Program-made: the position numbers and the translations under genes
Shown: piece after piece, positions 5,335 through 5,959 of the stretch
How positions within the stretch are numbered: the first letter of the stretch is position 1
Layout: each line of letters begins with the position of its first letter
Notes under the pieces: model-generated
Told to the model about the DNA's origin: nothing
Databases searched by the model: none
What the model saw: only the letters and a program-made list of their open reading frames with translations
Source of the DNA: an uncultured Alphaproteobacteria bacterium
GTDB lineage: Bacteria > Pseudomonadota > Alphaproteobacteria > Reyranellales > Reyranellaceae
Assembly: GCA_903929895.1 (NCBI GenBank)
Contig: CAIYWM010000636.1
Location: 1 to 5,959 of the forward strand
Direction: 5' to 3'
Length of the DNA: 5,959 bases

Positions 5335-5959
5335 TTACTCGTAGAGATATCCGACAGGCTTGCCGTGGGTGCGCTGAGGCCGTGGGTCCTTGCGCGTGAT
5401 GATCTGGCCTGCCAGCCCGTCGATCTCGTCGCGCTGCGCCGAGGTCCACCGGCAGAGATTGTCCATGTTCTTCAGGAGCCCGAGCCGGAGGAGCTGCGTG
5501 TTCTGTCCCAGCGCGACGAGCGTCGCCGACCCCTTGCCCACGGTGACCGAATCGCCGGTCGCGAGTTCAAAGCCCTTGCCGCCCGAATCCCTGAATTCGG
5601 CGGTCCCGCGAATGACGCGATAGACCACGACCTCGCCCTTTCCGAGCCCAGTGATGTCGGCGGTGCCGGCTGCGCTCTTCGGCAGGAGGGACTGGCCGCG
5701 CGGGTCGGTGGCGATGAGGTGGCCGGTGACGAGGTGACCACTCGGCGCCTCGATGCCGAGATCGCGGACATGGACGGGCATGGGCGACTTCACGATCCCG
5801 ACCGGCAGCGGTCGGTAGAGGGCGTCGAGCGAAAGCGGGTCCTGAACCCAGAAGCCGGCAGCCTGCGGCCGGTCGTGGAACGGATGGCTCCAGGCCAGAC
5901 GCGGTGTCTCGGCCTCGTCGATTTCATCTGTGTGCACCACCGTCGGATTGGGGAAGGTC
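5335..5959 (-). CDS. Protein of unknown function with possible cupin-like segment (5' end outside window)
   Basis: The frame is open from the right edge to the TAA at 5337-5335, giving 207 visible residues. A GTG at 5940 could be a start, but the frame continues upstream without a stop (TFPNPT precedes it) and no clear ribosome site is seen, so the true start probably lies outside. I do not recognise the family. The middle part, about 5476-5634, reads EVVVYRVIRGTAEF, FELATGDSVTVGKG and QLLRLGLL, a beta-rich pattern with the GD turn seen in cupin barrels, but it lacks the usual metal-binding histidines. The C-terminal region has NLCRWTSAQRDEIDGLAG and a basic stretch (TRKDPRPQRTHGK). No signal peptide or membrane segment is visible in this part. 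Codon use and GC resemble its neighbours, so it is likely a real gene. Confidence 0.7.
   Translation of the reverse strand, partial: TFPNPTVVHTDEIDEAETPRLAWSHPFHDRPQAAGFWVQDPLSLDALYRPLPVGIVKSPMPVHVRDLGIEAPSGHLVTGHLIATDPRGQSLLPKSAAGTADITGLGKGEVVVYRVIRGTAEFRDSGGKGFELATGDSVTVGKGSATLVALGQNTQLLRLGLLKNMDNLCRWTSAQRDEIDGLAGQIITRKDPRPQRTHGKPVGYLYE

Overview
The window is a GC-rich chromosomal stretch that looks alphaproteobacterial. The strongest evidence is the gene order pcm-like methyltransferase, tolC, popZ/DUF2497, valS, a neighbourhood known from many alphaproteobacteria, together with a clear PopZ-family protein, a family essentially confined to that class. I cannot place it further with confidence; Rhodospirillales or a related order would fit. 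No mobile element, CRISPR array, integrase or sign of recent transfer is visible. It reads as conserved core genome.

Layout. On the minus strand, from about 4340 down to 1, runs a four-gene block: a protein-L-isoaspartate methyltransferase-like gene (4283-3624), a TolC-family outer membrane channel (3539-2076), a PopZ-family polar organiser (2079-1489, overlapping tolC by ATGA), and the first 473 codons of valyl-tRNA synthetase (1420-1, running off the left edge). A near-consensus sigma-70 promoter sits just before the block. A strong hairpin plus T-run lies between popZ and valS, only 16 bases before the valS start.

On the plus strand, a divergent near-consensus promoter (4362-4391) leads into tRNA-Cys(GCA) (4409-4482), a 95-base spacer with predicted RNA hairpins, tRNA-Asn(GTT) (4578-4652), an intrinsic terminator (4656-4688), and then nudF, an ADP-ribose pyrophosphatase (4708-5322). 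A convergent minus-strand gene of unknown function with a possible cupin-like segment (5335-5959, 5' end outside the window) closes the window. Every intergenic stretch is shorter than 300 bases.

How the genes fit together. Envelope export (TolC), polar organisation (PopZ), a divergent methyltransferase and tRNA charging (ValRS) are probably read from one promoter, with a terminator-like element modulating how much transcription reaches valS. The tRNA genes and nudF form a second, divergent unit with the same design: a gene starting immediately after a strong terminator. The two divergent promoters share an 11-base sequence across the -10 and discriminator. I see no new multi-gene system here. 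The most interesting points are regulatory (valS behind a terminator, the paired promoters) and the altered motifs of the methyltransferase.
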